A stretch of 64,000 nucleotides of DNA from Fibrobacter sp. UWR3 (GCF_900143055.1 NZ_FRCW01000002.1:62001-126000), one strand, 5' to 3'; counted from the first letter of the stretch, positions 1 to 8,286 are shown. Program-made: numbers and translations. The notes: generated by a model from the letters alone, not told the origin.

Positions 1-107
1 AAGAAAAGCGCAAATACAAGATGCATGGATCCTCGCCGGAGCCTGTCCTGAGCTTGCCGAACGGGCGAGGATGACCGCAATCCAGGATGACACCACAAAT
101 TCTTCAT
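1..107 (-). CDS. Lipoprotein, N-terminal fragment (gene cut by window edge)
   Basis: Reading leftward, an AGGAG ribosome binding site lies 5 nt before an ATG that opens a frame running off the window. The 35 visible codons begin MKNLWCHPGLRSS and then enter a hydrophobic signal core (HLVFALF). This N-terminus is nearly identical to that of the neighbouring FISUMP lipoprotein, so the gene is probably a paralogous surface lipoprotein. The stretch between the start and the hydrophobic core is encoded by a dispersed repeat. Nothing can be said of the mature protein. The family assignment is inference from the shared N-terminus only. Confidence 0.6.
   Translation of the reverse strand, partial: MKNLWCHPGLRSSSPVRQAQDRLRRGSMHLVFALF
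25..95. repeat. Dispersed repeat encoding a signal-peptide N-region (copy 1)
   Basis: Runs from ATGGATCCT to CCAGGATGA with a GTCCTGAGCTTGCCGAAC core. It is almost identical to 1679-1745 and related to 50897-50960. It lies inside the first 30 codons of the truncated lipoprotein gene. Confidence 0.7.
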
Positions 108-115
108 AATTTCTC

Positions 116-1762
116 CTAATCCTTGACGCAACGGACCGCAACCCCGAAGCTCTTAAAGTGGCTGTTCAGGTCCGCAATGTCTTTGTCGTAAAGCAAGCTC
201 ATAAACAACGCATTGTTGGGGTCGTTTTCAGAAGAACTCCAAAAAAATGCGTTATTGCCCTCACGAAAGTGGTAATTCATATCGTAGTCCATGATGCCAG
301 TAGAGATTGCAGAAAACCCGAAATCATCCGTGCCGTTGCCACCATCATACCAACTGGACGTAGCCTTTAATTTCAAGCCTCCAGTTGAAGAACCCCCGAC
401 CGCCGTGAACAGGTTTTCGAATTCGGTTACACTAGGCAAGTGCCAGCCACTAGGGCAAGCGGATGACGCCGCAGCCCAAGTGTAGAGGCGACCATACATG
501 GTACAATTGCGTTCCTCATGGTCGAAGCAAAAACTAGAGTCCGTTCTGAAGTTGAGATTCTCTGCCATCCACCACTGGTCACCAATTTTCACTGTCTTGT
601 AAGCCTGACCATCGCGCACATCCACCAACTCGCCGTATTCGCAAGTGTCCGTGCTATCGGTTTTGCATGGAGTCGCCAAAATGACCGAACTAGACGAAGA
701 CGGCTCCACCAGACTGCTGCTGGACTCTTCGACAGGCTCAGGGACCTTTGAGGAACTGCTTGACTGCGGGGTAACGCTAGACGAAGACTTTGAAGCATCG
801 TCCTTGATACAACGGACCGAAACAGGATAGTCCTTACTGCCGGTAAACTTGGACATTTCCGCCTTGTCCCATTGGTTGCACAAGAACACTTCATACGCAT
901 CAAGGCTCCTGCGCTGTACAGAACTCCAGAAATACGCGGCTTCGCCTTCGTCGTAATACCCATCGTCACCCAAAAGGCCTGCAGGGAGCGCCGAGAACCC
1001 AAAATCATCCGTGCCGCCGCCTTTTTCACCTTTGTAATCATACCAACCAGACATGGACTTGAGTTTTTTACCAGCGATTTCTCTACCGCCAACCGCGGCA
1101 AGTAAGGTTCCCCATTCCGTTGTGTCCGGCAGGTGCCAACCGTTAGGGCATATCCCGCGCACGGGATAAATCGGCGAGCAATCCTTCCCAAAACGGCCAC
1201 AACCCTTGCCGTTCGTGCTCCATGTCCCTGCACTATCCATTGCATCACCCCAAGCATAAAGGCGCCCGTACTTGACGCAATTGGGATTTCCATAACTGAA
1301 GCAATCGCTACTTCCAGTTTCGTAGTTCAAGTTCTCCGCCATCCACCACTGGTCACCAATCTTTACCGTCTTGTATTTTTTGCCATCGCGGTCGTCAGTT
1401 AATTCGCCGTATTCGCAGTTGTCTTCTGTCTCTGTTTTGCAGGGCGTTGCCAAAGTGACCGAACTGCTGCTGGATATAGTACTGCTACTGGACCCTTCGA
1501 CAGGCTCAGGGACCTTTGAGGAACTGCTCGACTGCGGTGTAACGCTGGACGAGGAACCATCTTCGCAGTCATTGCACACGCTCGATGAAGAATCGCCCGA
1601 AGGCGGGGTCGTAACATCGCTATCGTTGTCGCTACAGGCGACAAAGAATGCAGCCAAGATAAGCGAAAGTACAAGATGTATGGATCCTCGCCAGAGCCTG
1701 TCCTGAGCTTGCCGAACGGGCGAGGATGACCGCAATCCAGGATGATACCACAAATTCGTCAT
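116..1762 (-). CDS. FISUMP-domain lipoprotein with two FISUMP domains
   Basis: Predicted 548-aa exported lipoprotein. The ATG was chosen because AAAGGAGG sits just upstream; a longer frame to 1789 has no such signal. A repeat-encoded N-region (HPGLRSSSPVRQAQDRLWRG) precedes the hydrophobic segment LSLILAAFFVAC, whose Cys fits a lipobox. Poly-Ser linkers then separate two FISUMP domains (about residues 120-325 and 365-548). Each has the hallmark TVKIGDQWWMAENLN followed by a GWHLP motif and a terminal VRC-[IV]-KD. FISUMP domains are an abundant Fibrobacter paralogous family of unknown biochemical function; a surface role is inference. Linker tracts PEPVE are encoded by a short dispersed palindrome. 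Confidence 0.9.
   Translation of the reverse strand: MTNLWYHPGLRSSSPVRQAQDRLWRGSIHLVLSLILAAFFVACSDNDSDVTTPPSGDSSSSVCNDCEDGSSSSVTPQSSSSSKVPEPVEGSSSSTISSSSSVTLATPCKTETEDNCEYGELTDDRDGKKYKTVKIGDQWWMAENLNYETGSSDCFSYGNPNCVKYGRLYAWGDAMDSAGTWSTNGKGCGRFGKDCSPIYPVRGICPNGWHLPDTTEWGTLLAAVGGREIAGKKLKSMSGWYDYKGEKGGGTDDFGFSALPAGLLGDDGYYDEGEAAYFWSSVQRRSLDAYEVFLCNQWDKAEMSKFTGSKDYPVSVRCIKDDASKSSSSVTPQSSSSSKVPEPVEESSSSLVEPSSSSSVILATPCKTDSTDTCEYGELVDVRDGQAYKTVKIGDQWWMAENLNFRTDSSFCFDHEERNCTMYGRLYTWAAASSACPSGWHLPSVTEFENLFTAVGGSSTGGLKLKATSSWYDGGNGTDDFGFSAISTGIMDYDMNYHFREGNNAFFWSSSENDPNNALFMSLLYDKDIADLNSHFKSFGVAVRCVKD
727..746. repeat. Short dispersed palindromic repeat in linker
   Basis: CTTCGACAGGCTCAGGGACC, encoding the KVPEPVE linker of the FISUMP lipoprotein on the minus strand. 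An identical copy lies at 1495 and variants at 35214, 49447 and 50078. Confidence 0.7.
1495..1514. repeat. Short dispersed palindromic repeat in linker
   Basis: Exact copy of the 20-nt sequence at 727-746, again placed between two runs of serine codons of the same gene. Confidence 0.7.
1679..1745. repeat. Dispersed repeat encoding a signal-peptide N-region (copy 2)
   Basis: Same element as 25-95 (ATGGATCCT to CCAGGATGA). Read on the minus strand it encodes the HPGLRSSSP...RGSI segment immediately before the signal-peptide hydrophobic core. Confidence 0.75.
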
Positions 1763-1828
1763 ATTTCCTCCTTTTTCCATTATCTGCATAAAATATAAGA
1801 TATCCTTTTACGCTCAAAATACCGAAGT

Positions 1829-2056
1829 GGCGGTGAAATCGGAACTTTTTTGCTATTTTCACCGCCATTTTGTTAGTTTATTTGCAAACATTCGGCAAAA
1901 AATGAAGTTCTTCCGCAAATATTGGCGGTGAAATTCGCATTTTCTACCCCATTTCACCGCCGTCAACACCCTCCGCGACAAGAAAAAGATACATTTCAAT
2001 ACACACAAGTTAATTTCTGGCGGTGAAATCGACACTTTTTACTCCATTTCACCGCC
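1829..2056. repeat. Three-unit hairpin array with exact 95-bp period
   Basis: The inverted pair GGCGGTGAAA / TTTCACCGCC occurs three times (1829-1866, 1924-1961, 2019-2056). Every unit has an 18-nt loop and units start exactly 95 bp apart, leaving 57-nt spacers whose sequences differ. Loops resemble one another (TCG then a T-rich stretch). The array lies in the non-coding region between divergent genes, upstream of both the FISUMP lipoprotein and dnaG. I see no gene in it. Function is unknown. Confidence 0.85.
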
Positions 2057-2082
2057 ACTTTCACATTTTTTCATATTTTTCT

Positions 2083-2353
2083 GATTGTGTGAGCATGCGA
2101 AGCGCCCCTCGTAGCAAACATTACCTGAATAAAAGCAGTTTAATCTTTCCCCTGCAGTTTAAAGGAAATTCGAAGTGACTAACAGTCACGAGGATTTCCT
2201 CCCGCCGCTCATTCCCTACATGCGCCATAGCAATAAACTATTCCCAAACAGAGACTTTATCGTTTTTTTTTGCGGAGAGGGGCAATTCGCAAAGCGAACA
2301 CTGGAACGAAGTGATTGTGTGAGCGTGCGAAGTGCCCCTCGTAGCAAACATTA
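2083..2353. repeat. 41-nt direct repeats and a long hairpin upstream of dnaG
   Basis: Two 41-nt copies (2083-2123 and 2313-2353) differ at two positions and begin GATTGTGTGAGC. The second copy also supplies one arm of a 15-nt inverted repeat with a single mismatch (GAGGGGCAATTCGCA at 2277-2291 against 2326-2340). A smaller hairpin with the perfect arms GTGACT and AGTCAC lies near 2176-2190. No open frame is convincing here. It may be a small structured RNA or a miniature repeat element. Confidence 0.6.
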
Positions 2354-2380
2354 ATCAAACAAAAAAACTATCTTTGGCGC

Positions 2381-4306
2381 ATGCCCTTTTACCCGGAAGA
2401 TGTCATTCAGCAGCTGAAATCGCAAGCGGACATTTCGCTTGTGATTCAGCAGTTCTTGCCGCTGAAACGCTCCGGCACAAACCGCTTCGTGGGCGTATGC
2501 CCCTTCCACGACGACCACTCCCCCTCCATGACAGTAAACCCGACGCTCGGCATCTACAAGTGCTTTGCCTGCGGTGCGGGCGGCGACGTCTTTAAGTTCG
2601 TGCAGGAACACGAGAAAATCGACTTCAATGGCGCCGTCGAGTGGGTCGCGAACTTCGTCGGGTTCAGCCTTCCCAAGTTCGCATCAAAAGAAAACGCGGA
2701 AGTGCAAGAAGAAAAGGGCATGATCCGCAAGCTGAACGAACTTGCCTGCAACTGGTTCGAGCAGCAGCTCTCGCTGAGCGAGAAAGCCCTCGAATATCTC
2801 GCAAAGCGCAACATTTCGGAACAGACGCGCAAGCAGTTCCACATCGGCTACGCCCCCGACAAGCGCGAAGGTCTCATCGCCTATGCGGCAAAGAACGGCT
2901 TTTCGCCCAAGGACTGCCTCAGGGCGGGCCTCGCCGTCGAAAAGAAGAACGGCGGAATCGACGACAAGTTCCGCGACCGTCTGATGATTGCCATCCAGAA
3001 CCAGTCGGGGACAGTCGTCGCATTCGGGGGCCGCGACCTCGCGCCCAAGCAGGAAGGCTTCGAACGCCCGAAGTACATGAACAGCCCGGAAACGCCCCTC
3101 TACAACAAGAGCGAAATCCTCTTCGGGCTCAACCACAGCCGCACTGCCATCGCAAAGGAGAATGCGGTCATCATCGTGGAAGGCTACTTCGACCTCATCA
3201 GCCTCTATCAGGGCGGCGTGCAGAACGTGGTCGCGGCATCGGGCACCGCCCTCACCGAATTTCACGCGAATATCCTCGCCCGCTACGCGAAAACCGCATA
3301 CCTCGTGTTCGACGGCGATGAGGCGGGGCGCAAGGCAACACACCGCACCATCGAGATTGTGCTCCCGAAGGGAATCGTACCGCGAATTTTCGCGCTCTCC
3401 CGCCCCGACGGCACAAAGATTGACCCGGACAACTTCGTGAACGAGCAGGGCGCCGAAGCGTTCCACGAGCAACTAAAGGGCGCAGAGGACTGGCTCAGTT
3501 ACCTTTCGCACAACAGCGACCTCCAGGGCATCGAGGACCGCGCGAAATTTATCACTTACGTGAAATCCGTCGTCAAGAGCATCCAGGACAAGGAACTCCA
3601 GAACCAGTACGTAGAACTCATCGCCGAACGTTTCAACACGAAGCCCACGCTGGAAGGCATCCAGGGAATCCGCCCACAAAAGAAACCCAAGACAGCCGCA
3701 CCCCAAGCCCCGCAAGATATCGCGGAATACGCGGAGTACGGCGACGTGCCGCAACAGTCTGCCGAACCCGAACGCGTCCCGTGGGAACTCCTCTCTCCGC
3801 TCGAGGTGCGCTTTGCAAACCTGCTCGTACGCAACCCCACGCTTTTGGACCGCGCCTGTGAATACTTTGACGTGGAACTCGCCGCAAGTGGCATACAGTT
3901 CTTCGAATCGAGCATCATCGACGAGTTCGTGAACACGGTCATCGCGGGCTACACCGAAACAGGTTATTTTTCGCCCCAGACGCTCTACGAGCAACTTTCC
4001 CCGCTGCTCAAGCAGTTCATGGAAAACCTGCCCGAAGAAACGTGGACCAGCCCGAAAGAAATCTACGAATTCTACGAAAGCCTCATGGTGTTGAACCTGC
4101 GGCTCTGCGACCGGTTCCGCAAGGGTATTGCGCTCGACACGCCCGAAGGCGTGCAGAAAAGGCTCGACCTGAACAAGTTCATGCAGAACATGGAAAAACT
4201 CTACAGCCTCTACAAGCAGGGCAAGCTTTCGCTCGACGCACTCGCCGACCAGCTTATAAAAAGTAAACAACCGCTATTACATATTCTAGCCGCCACGCAA
4301 GGATAG
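2381..4306 (+). CDS. dnaG: DNA primase DnaG
   Basis: Makes RNA primers for replication. The 641-aa protein begins with a CHC2-type zinc finger (Cys40, His43, Cys61, Cys64 in CPFHDDHSPS and CFACG contexts). A TOPRIM core follows, with the catalytic acidic motif VEGYFD at about 263-270 and VFDGDEAGRKA near 308-318. The C-terminal 200 residues, after a Pro/Ala-rich linker, match the position of the helicase-interaction domain, though they are poorly conserved. Length fits the family. The start codon follows a weak ribosome site. It leads a plus-strand cluster with sufC and sufD only 4 and 2 nt apart. Confidence 0.97.
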   Translation: MPFYPEDVIQQLKSQADISLVIQQFLPLKRSGTNRFVGVCPFHDDHSPSMTVNPTLGIYKCFACGAGGDVFKFVQEHEKIDFNGAVEWVANFVGFSLPKFASKENAEVQEEKGMIRKLNELACNWFEQQLSLSEKALEYLAKRNISEQTRKQFHIGYAPDKREGLIAYAAKNGFSPKDCLRAGLAVEKKNGGIDDKFRDRLMIAIQNQSGTVVAFGGRDLAPKQEGFERPKYMNSPETPLYNKSEILFGLNHSRTAIAKENAVIIVEGYFDLISLYQGGVQNVVAASGTALTEFHANILARYAKTAYLVFDGDEAGRKATHRTIEIVLPKGIVPRIFALSRPDGTKIDPDNFVNEQGAEAFHEQLKGAEDWLSYLSHNSDLQGIEDRAKFITYVKSVVKSIQDKELQNQYVELIAERFNTKPTLEGIQGIRPQKKPKTAAPQAPQDIAEYAEYGDVPQQSAEPERVPWELLSPLEVRFANLLVRNPTLLDRACEYFDVELAASGIQFFESSIIDEFVNTVIAGYTETGYFSPQTLYEQLSPLLKQFMENLPEETWTSPKEIYEFYESLMVLNLRLCDRFRKGIALDTPEGVQKRLDLNKFMQNMEKLYSLYKQGKLSLDALADQLIKSKQPLLHILAATQG

Positions 4307-4310
4307 CCCT

Positions 4311-5054
4311 ATGTTATCAATCAAGAATCTCAAAGCAAGCATCGAAGACGGTACACAGATCCTCAAGGGAATCAACCTCGAGGTGAAACCGGGCGAAGTC
4401 CACGCCATCATGGGCCCGAACGGCTCGGGAAAGAGCACGCTCTCGAAGGTCATCATGGGCCACCCCGCCTACCACCTGGACGAGGGCAGCGTAGAACTCG
4501 ACGGAAAGAACCTGCTCGAGATGGACATCAGCGACCGCGCAAACTCCGGGCTGTTCATCAGCACGCAGTACCCGACCGAAATCCCAGGCGTGAACAACGT
4601 GGAATTCCTGAAGATGGCGCTCAACAGCAAGCGCGCGTACCTCGGCCAGCCCGAGATAAACGACAACGACTTCAAGAAGCTTTGCGAAGAAAAAATGCAG
4701 TTGCTCGAAATGGACGAGCGTTACCGTGAACGCGGCGTGAACGACGGCATGAGCGGCGGCGAAAAGAAGAGGAACGAAATCCTCCAGATGGCGATTCTCG
4801 ACCCGAAGGTGAGCTTCCTCGACGAGACGGACTCCGGCCTGGATATCGACGCACTCCGCATCGTGGCAAACGGAATCAACCACATCATGAGCCCCGAAAA
4901 GGCGGTTATCCTGGTGACGCACTACCAGAGGCTCCTGGACTACATCAAGCCCACCTACGTGCACGTACTGCGCCACGGCAAAATCATCCTGAGCGGCGGG
5001 CCCGAACTCGCCCTCAAGCTCGAAGAACAGGGCTACGACTGGATCGAGGAATAA
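4311..5054 (+). CDS. sufC: Fe-S cluster assembly ATPase SufC
   Basis: ABC-type ATPase of the SUF iron-sulfur cluster scaffold, which works with SufB and SufD. The 247-aa protein shows Walker A GPNGSGKS (35-42), the SufC-type signature MSGGEKKRNEI (from about 147) and Walker B LDETDSGLDID (about 169-179). The ETDSGLD form separates SufC from transporter ATPases. It begins 4 nt after the dnaG stop and is followed 2 nt later by sufD, so co-translation is likely. sufB and the cysteine desulfurase gene are not next to it in this window. Confidence 0.96.
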   Translation: MLSIKNLKASIEDGTQILKGINLEVKPGEVHAIMGPNGSGKSTLSKVIMGHPAYHLDEGSVELDGKNLLEMDISDRANSGLFISTQYPTEIPGVNNVEFLKMALNSKRAYLGQPEINDNDFKKLCEEKMQLLEMDERYRERGVNDGMSGGEKKRNEILQMAILDPKVSFLDETDSGLDIDALRIVANGINHIMSPEKAVILVTHYQRLLDYIKPTYVHVLRHGKIILSGGPELALKLEEQGYDWIEE

Positions 5055-5056
5055 CG

Positions 5057-6031
5057 ATGGACGCCATTACCCGCATAAAGCAACTGGGAATGCCCCGCAG
5101 GAACAACGAACTGTGGACGTTCTTCCCCGTGGCAAAGATTCCCGCGCCCGAATTCCCCGACGCGTGCACCTGCAGTGACGACTTTGCAGAAGAAAACGAC
5201 TTCGCGGCACTCCTCCCGGTGGCGCAGAACGCCCGCACGATGGTCCAGAACATCGCCGACGGTTCCGAAGAGATGGCGATGCTCAAGTGCAACAACGACT
5301 TCGGGCATACCGTGCTGAACATCGGCAAGAACGCAAAAGTGAGCATCGAGATTCTCGACAACAAGGTGATGCACCCGATTTGCGCGGAACGGTTCGACGT
5401 GAACGTGGGCGAAGGCGCCGACGTGGAGATATTCTTTGCGAACCCCGCGAACGACCTGCCGCTCACCTTCAGGCATTTCCGTATTACGCAGGCAGCCGGC
5501 AGCAACGTGCGCTTTTCGGCCATCGAGCGCGGGAACGGCATTACCCGCGTGAGCATCGACGCCTTCCTGAACGCAGCAGGGGCAAGCTTTGACGCACGCA
5601 CGCTGAATATCCTCGGCGGGGAATCGTCGAGCCACCACAGGCTCCACATCTACCACAACGCCCCCGAAACCACGAGCACGCAGCTTTCGCGCAACCTGCT
5701 CGACGGCAACGCAAACGCCAGTTACGACGGAAGCGTCATTGTGAATGCGGACTGCACCAAGGCCTTCTCGAGCCAGCTCGTGAACACCATCCTGCTTTCC
5801 GAAAACAGCAGCGTTTCCGTGAAGCCGGTGCTGAAAATCTACCACGACGACGTGGAATGCACGCACGGCAATACCGTGGGCGAACTCGACGCCGAGCAGA
5901 TGTTCTACCTGGTAAGCCGAGGAATCCCCGAAAAGGCGGCCCGCAAGATGCTCATGAACGCCTTTGCGTTCGACACCTTTGCGCCCCTGCCCGAAGGCCC
6001 CGCAAAAAAGCGCCTTTTACAGGAAATCTAA
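5057..6031 (+). CDS. sufD: Fe-S cluster assembly protein SufD
   Basis: Scaffold partner of SufB and SufC. The 324-aa protein starts with MDAITRIKQLGMPRRNNELW, matching the N-terminal helix of SufD proteins, and ends with the family's beta-helix core (about 100-310). This includes SRNLLDGNANASYDGSV and the conserved C-terminal CTHGNTVGELDAEQMFYLVSRG segment (abridged here by position 268-291). It is shorter than typical SufD proteins of about 420 residues, the difference being mainly N-terminal. It sits directly after sufC. Because SufB and SufD are homologous, SufB was considered, but the short length and missing N-terminal region favour SufD. Confidence 0.88.
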   Translation: MDAITRIKQLGMPRRNNELWTFFPVAKIPAPEFPDACTCSDDFAEENDFAALLPVAQNARTMVQNIADGSEEMAMLKCNNDFGHTVLNIGKNAKVSIEILDNKVMHPICAERFDVNVGEGADVEIFFANPANDLPLTFRHFRITQAAGSNVRFSAIERGNGITRVSIDAFLNAAGASFDARTLNILGGESSSHHRLHIYHNAPETTSTQLSRNLLDGNANASYDGSVIVNADCTKAFSSQLVNTILLSENSSVSVKPVLKIYHDDVECTHGNTVGELDAEQMFYLVSRGIPEKAARKMLMNAFAFDTFAPLPEGPAKKRLLQEI

Positions 6032-6083
6032 GCGAAAACTTCGGCAAAAAAGTTTGCCTCGCGCCGAAATTCTCACAAAAAAA

Positions 6084-6115
6084 GGCCACCTCTCACGCAA
6101 GAGGCGGTCTTTTTT
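6084..6115 (+). terminator. Rho-independent terminator after sufD
   Basis: GGCCACCTCT and AGAGGCGGTC form a 10-bp stem with one mismatch and one G-T pair around a 6-nt loop, followed by six T. It closes the dnaG-sufC-sufD unit. Confidence 0.8.
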
Positions 6116-6133
6116 AGGAGTCGATTGGAAATT

Positions 6134-6238
6134 TTATGAGAGAGTATTAAGAAGGTAGAGTGTTACGCCCATGAAGGCAACCATGAAGTTCGCGAAGAAC
6201 GTTCTAGACGCGAGATCTTTGAGAATTGTTGTCATCAT
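6134..6238 (-). CDS. Possible 34-aa single-pass membrane peptide
   Basis: A short frame starting with a double ATG is preceded by AGGGATGG at good spacing. It encodes MMTTILKDLASRTFFANFMV then AFMGVTLYLLNTLS. The second half is a continuous hydrophobic helix of about 20 residues, ending close to the stop. The gene is otherwise isolated between the sufD terminator and the SulP gene on the same strand. I do not recognise a family. The support is the ribosome site and the amphipathic-then-hydrophobic layout; chance occurrence cannot be ruled out. Confidence 0.4.
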   Translation of the reverse strand: MMTTILKDLASRTFFANFMVAFMGVTLYLLNTLS

Positions 6239-6378
6239 TTTATCCATCCCTTATCCTTACGCTCCATAATATAAAATGTAATATTCCATTTTCAAAGTAA
6301 TGAAAATCACACTGCGATTTGCGTCACGCGAAATGCGAACGATCCTTGACAAGCGGGAACCAAGTTCCCAATTTTTCG

Positions 6379-8286
6379 CTACTTCTTCTCGTTCTCGATA
6401 ATCTTGATGGGTTCGTCCATCATCTTCTCGGCAATAACTTCGGGCGTCTCTTCGGCAATCGCGGCGTTGGATTCCTCGGGCATCCAGGGCTTGTCGAGGC
6501 TCTTTTCCCAAGAAACGGTGGGCGCCTGCGGAACCTCGTGCGAGGCATCCACCACAGGCAGGCCAAGCAGTTCACGCGCACGGTTGAGCGCCGCGTCGAT
6601 GTTCCCGAGGGCATTTTCTTCACCGAGTTGCTTGAGCACGCCGGCACGCGTCAAGGCCACCACGGGCTGGGCATGCACGCCACTGAGCAGGAGCTGCGTC
6701 CCTTCGCGGTTGCAGCGGTTCAGCAGGTCCTCGATCATCTGGATGCCTGCGGCATCGATGCTCGACACGCTACGCATGCGCAGAATAAGAATCTTCGGCT
6801 TGTCCGAGATGCGGGCCATCGTGTCCTTGAACTTGTCGACCGCGCCAAAGAACAGCGAACCGGCCAACTCATAAACCACCACGCCCTTCGGCACCTGGCG
6901 GCTGAGCTCGTTGTGCGCGGCCTCCTCGTCGTCATCCTTGAGGGCCTCGGTCACCGTTTCCATCTCGGACACATCGCTCATGCGCTTGATAAACAACACC
7001 GCCGCAAGCAACACGCCCACTTCGATTGCCACAGTGAGGTCGATAATCACCGTGAGGGAGAACGCCACGAGCATCACGATAATATCGCTCTTGGGCGCCT
7101 TGAACATCTTGATGAAGCTCCGGTAGCCGCACATGTTGAACGCCACCTGGAAAAGCACTGCAGCAAGCGCCGCCATCGGGATCATTTCGGCATACTTGCC
7201 GAGCACGAGCATAATGAGCAGGAGCACGACCGCATGCACCAGGCCCGAAACCGGGCTCACCGCGCCGTTACGGATGTTTGTCGCGGTACGGGCAATCGCG
7301 CCCGTCGCGGGGATACCGCCAAAAATCGGGGAAAGGATATTCGCCACGCCCTGGCCGAAAAGTTCAGTATTGGAGCGGTGCTTGGTGCTGGTCATACCGT
7401 CGGCAACGACCGCACTTAGCAGGGACTCAATGGCACCGAGGATGGCAATCGTCAAAGCCGGCTGGAACACCTTCTGCATCATCTCGATGCTTATGTTGGG
7501 CAGGTGCGGCACCGGGAACCCGCTCGGGATATGGTTCTTCATGCCGATGGTCACCACGCCGTGGCCCGTAAGCGGGTCATCCCAGCCAAGCACCTTCACC
7601 ATCACGGTCGCGACGACAATCGCGACAAGCGAGCCCGGAATCTTCGTGGTGATCTTCGGCCACAGGATGCAGACCGCAAGCGCCACGAGACCCACAATTA
7701 CCGCATACATGTTCACGGTATCGAACGAAGTCGCATACAGCTTGATTTTCCCGATGGCATCGGCCGGGTCCTTCGCGAGGAAGCGGAGCCCGAAGAAGTT
7801 CGGGACCTGGCCGAGCGCGATGATGATGGCGATACCCGCGGTAAAGCCCACGGTTACCGGGTACGGAATGAACTTGATTATTGCACCGAACTTCGCGATG
7901 CCAAAGATAATGAGCAGGATACCCGCGAGGAGCGTCGCGGAAGCCAGGCCGTCGTAGCCGTACTGGCTTACGATACCGTAGACAATCACGATGAAGGCAC
8001 CCGTGGGGCCGCCAATCTGGAAACGGCTACCGCCCAGCAGGGAAATTGTAAAACCCGCTATAATCGCGGTGTACAGGCCCTGTTCGGGGCCCACGCCCGA
8101 GGCGATGGCGAATGCGATGGCGAGCGGGAGCGCGAGGATTCCCACGATAAGGCCCGACATCAGGTCGCTCACGAAGTTTTTCTTGGTGTAACCCCGGCGG
8201 AGTACCCGGACAGATTCAGGGGTTACGGTCGCTTTTACGCCCAGTAGGAAGTTCTTGAACGATTCCTTGGCGTGAATATTGGTCAT
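6379..8286 (-). CDS. SulP-family anion transporter with STAS domain
   Basis: Inner-membrane SLC26/SulP transporter, 635 aa. About ten or more hydrophobic segments span residues 35-440, with the conserved SGVGPEQGLYTAIIAG region near 65-80. A cytoplasmic STAS domain follows (about 470-590, RMRSVSSIDAAGIQMIEDLL). The acidic-rich C-tail of about 60 residues is unusual but compatible. The substrate could be sulfate, bicarbonate or another anion; the sequence alone does not decide. It appears monocistronic, with a TAAATTTG element 29 nt upstream of the ATG. Confidence 0.93.
   Translation of the reverse strand: MTNIHAKESFKNFLLGVKATVTPESVRVLRRGYTKKNFVSDLMSGLIVGILALPLAIAFAIASGVGPEQGLYTAIIAGFTISLLGGSRFQIGGPTGAFIVIVYGIVSQYGYDGLASATLLAGILLIIFGIAKFGAIIKFIPYPVTVGFTAGIAIIIALGQVPNFFGLRFLAKDPADAIGKIKLYATSFDTVNMYAVIVGLVALAVCILWPKITTKIPGSLVAIVVATVMVKVLGWDDPLTGHGVVTIGMKNHIPSGFPVPHLPNISIEMMQKVFQPALTIAILGAIESLLSAVVADGMTSTKHRSNTELFGQGVANILSPIFGGIPATGAIARTATNIRNGAVSPVSGLVHAVVLLLIMLVLGKYAEMIPMAALAAVLFQVAFNMCGYRSFIKMFKAPKSDIIVMLVAFSLTVIIDLTVAIEVGVLLAAVLFIKRMSDVSEMETVTEALKDDDEEAAHNELSRQVPKGVVVYELAGSLFFGAVDKFKDTMARISDKPKILILRMRSVSSIDAAGIQMIEDLLNRCNREGTQLLLSGVHAQPVVALTRAGVLKQLGEENALGNIDAALNRARELLGLPVVDASHEVPQAPTVSWEKSLDKPWMPEESNAAIAEETPEVIAEKMMDEPIKIIENEKK

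Noticed and set aside
1829-2056. CRISPR array
   Set aside because: Only three units, spacers of 57 nt, palindromic 38-nt units with long loops, and no cas gene nearby.
4311-6031. A complete SUF operon
   Set aside because: Only sufC and sufD are present; sufB, sufS and sufU/sufE are not adjacent, and the next gene is a transporter on the other strand.
6355-6369. Terminator of the SulP gene (GGGAAC-CAA-GTTCCC)
   Set aside because: The hairpin lies 10-24 nt beyond the stop, but no T tract follows it on the minus strand; the T-run is on the other side.
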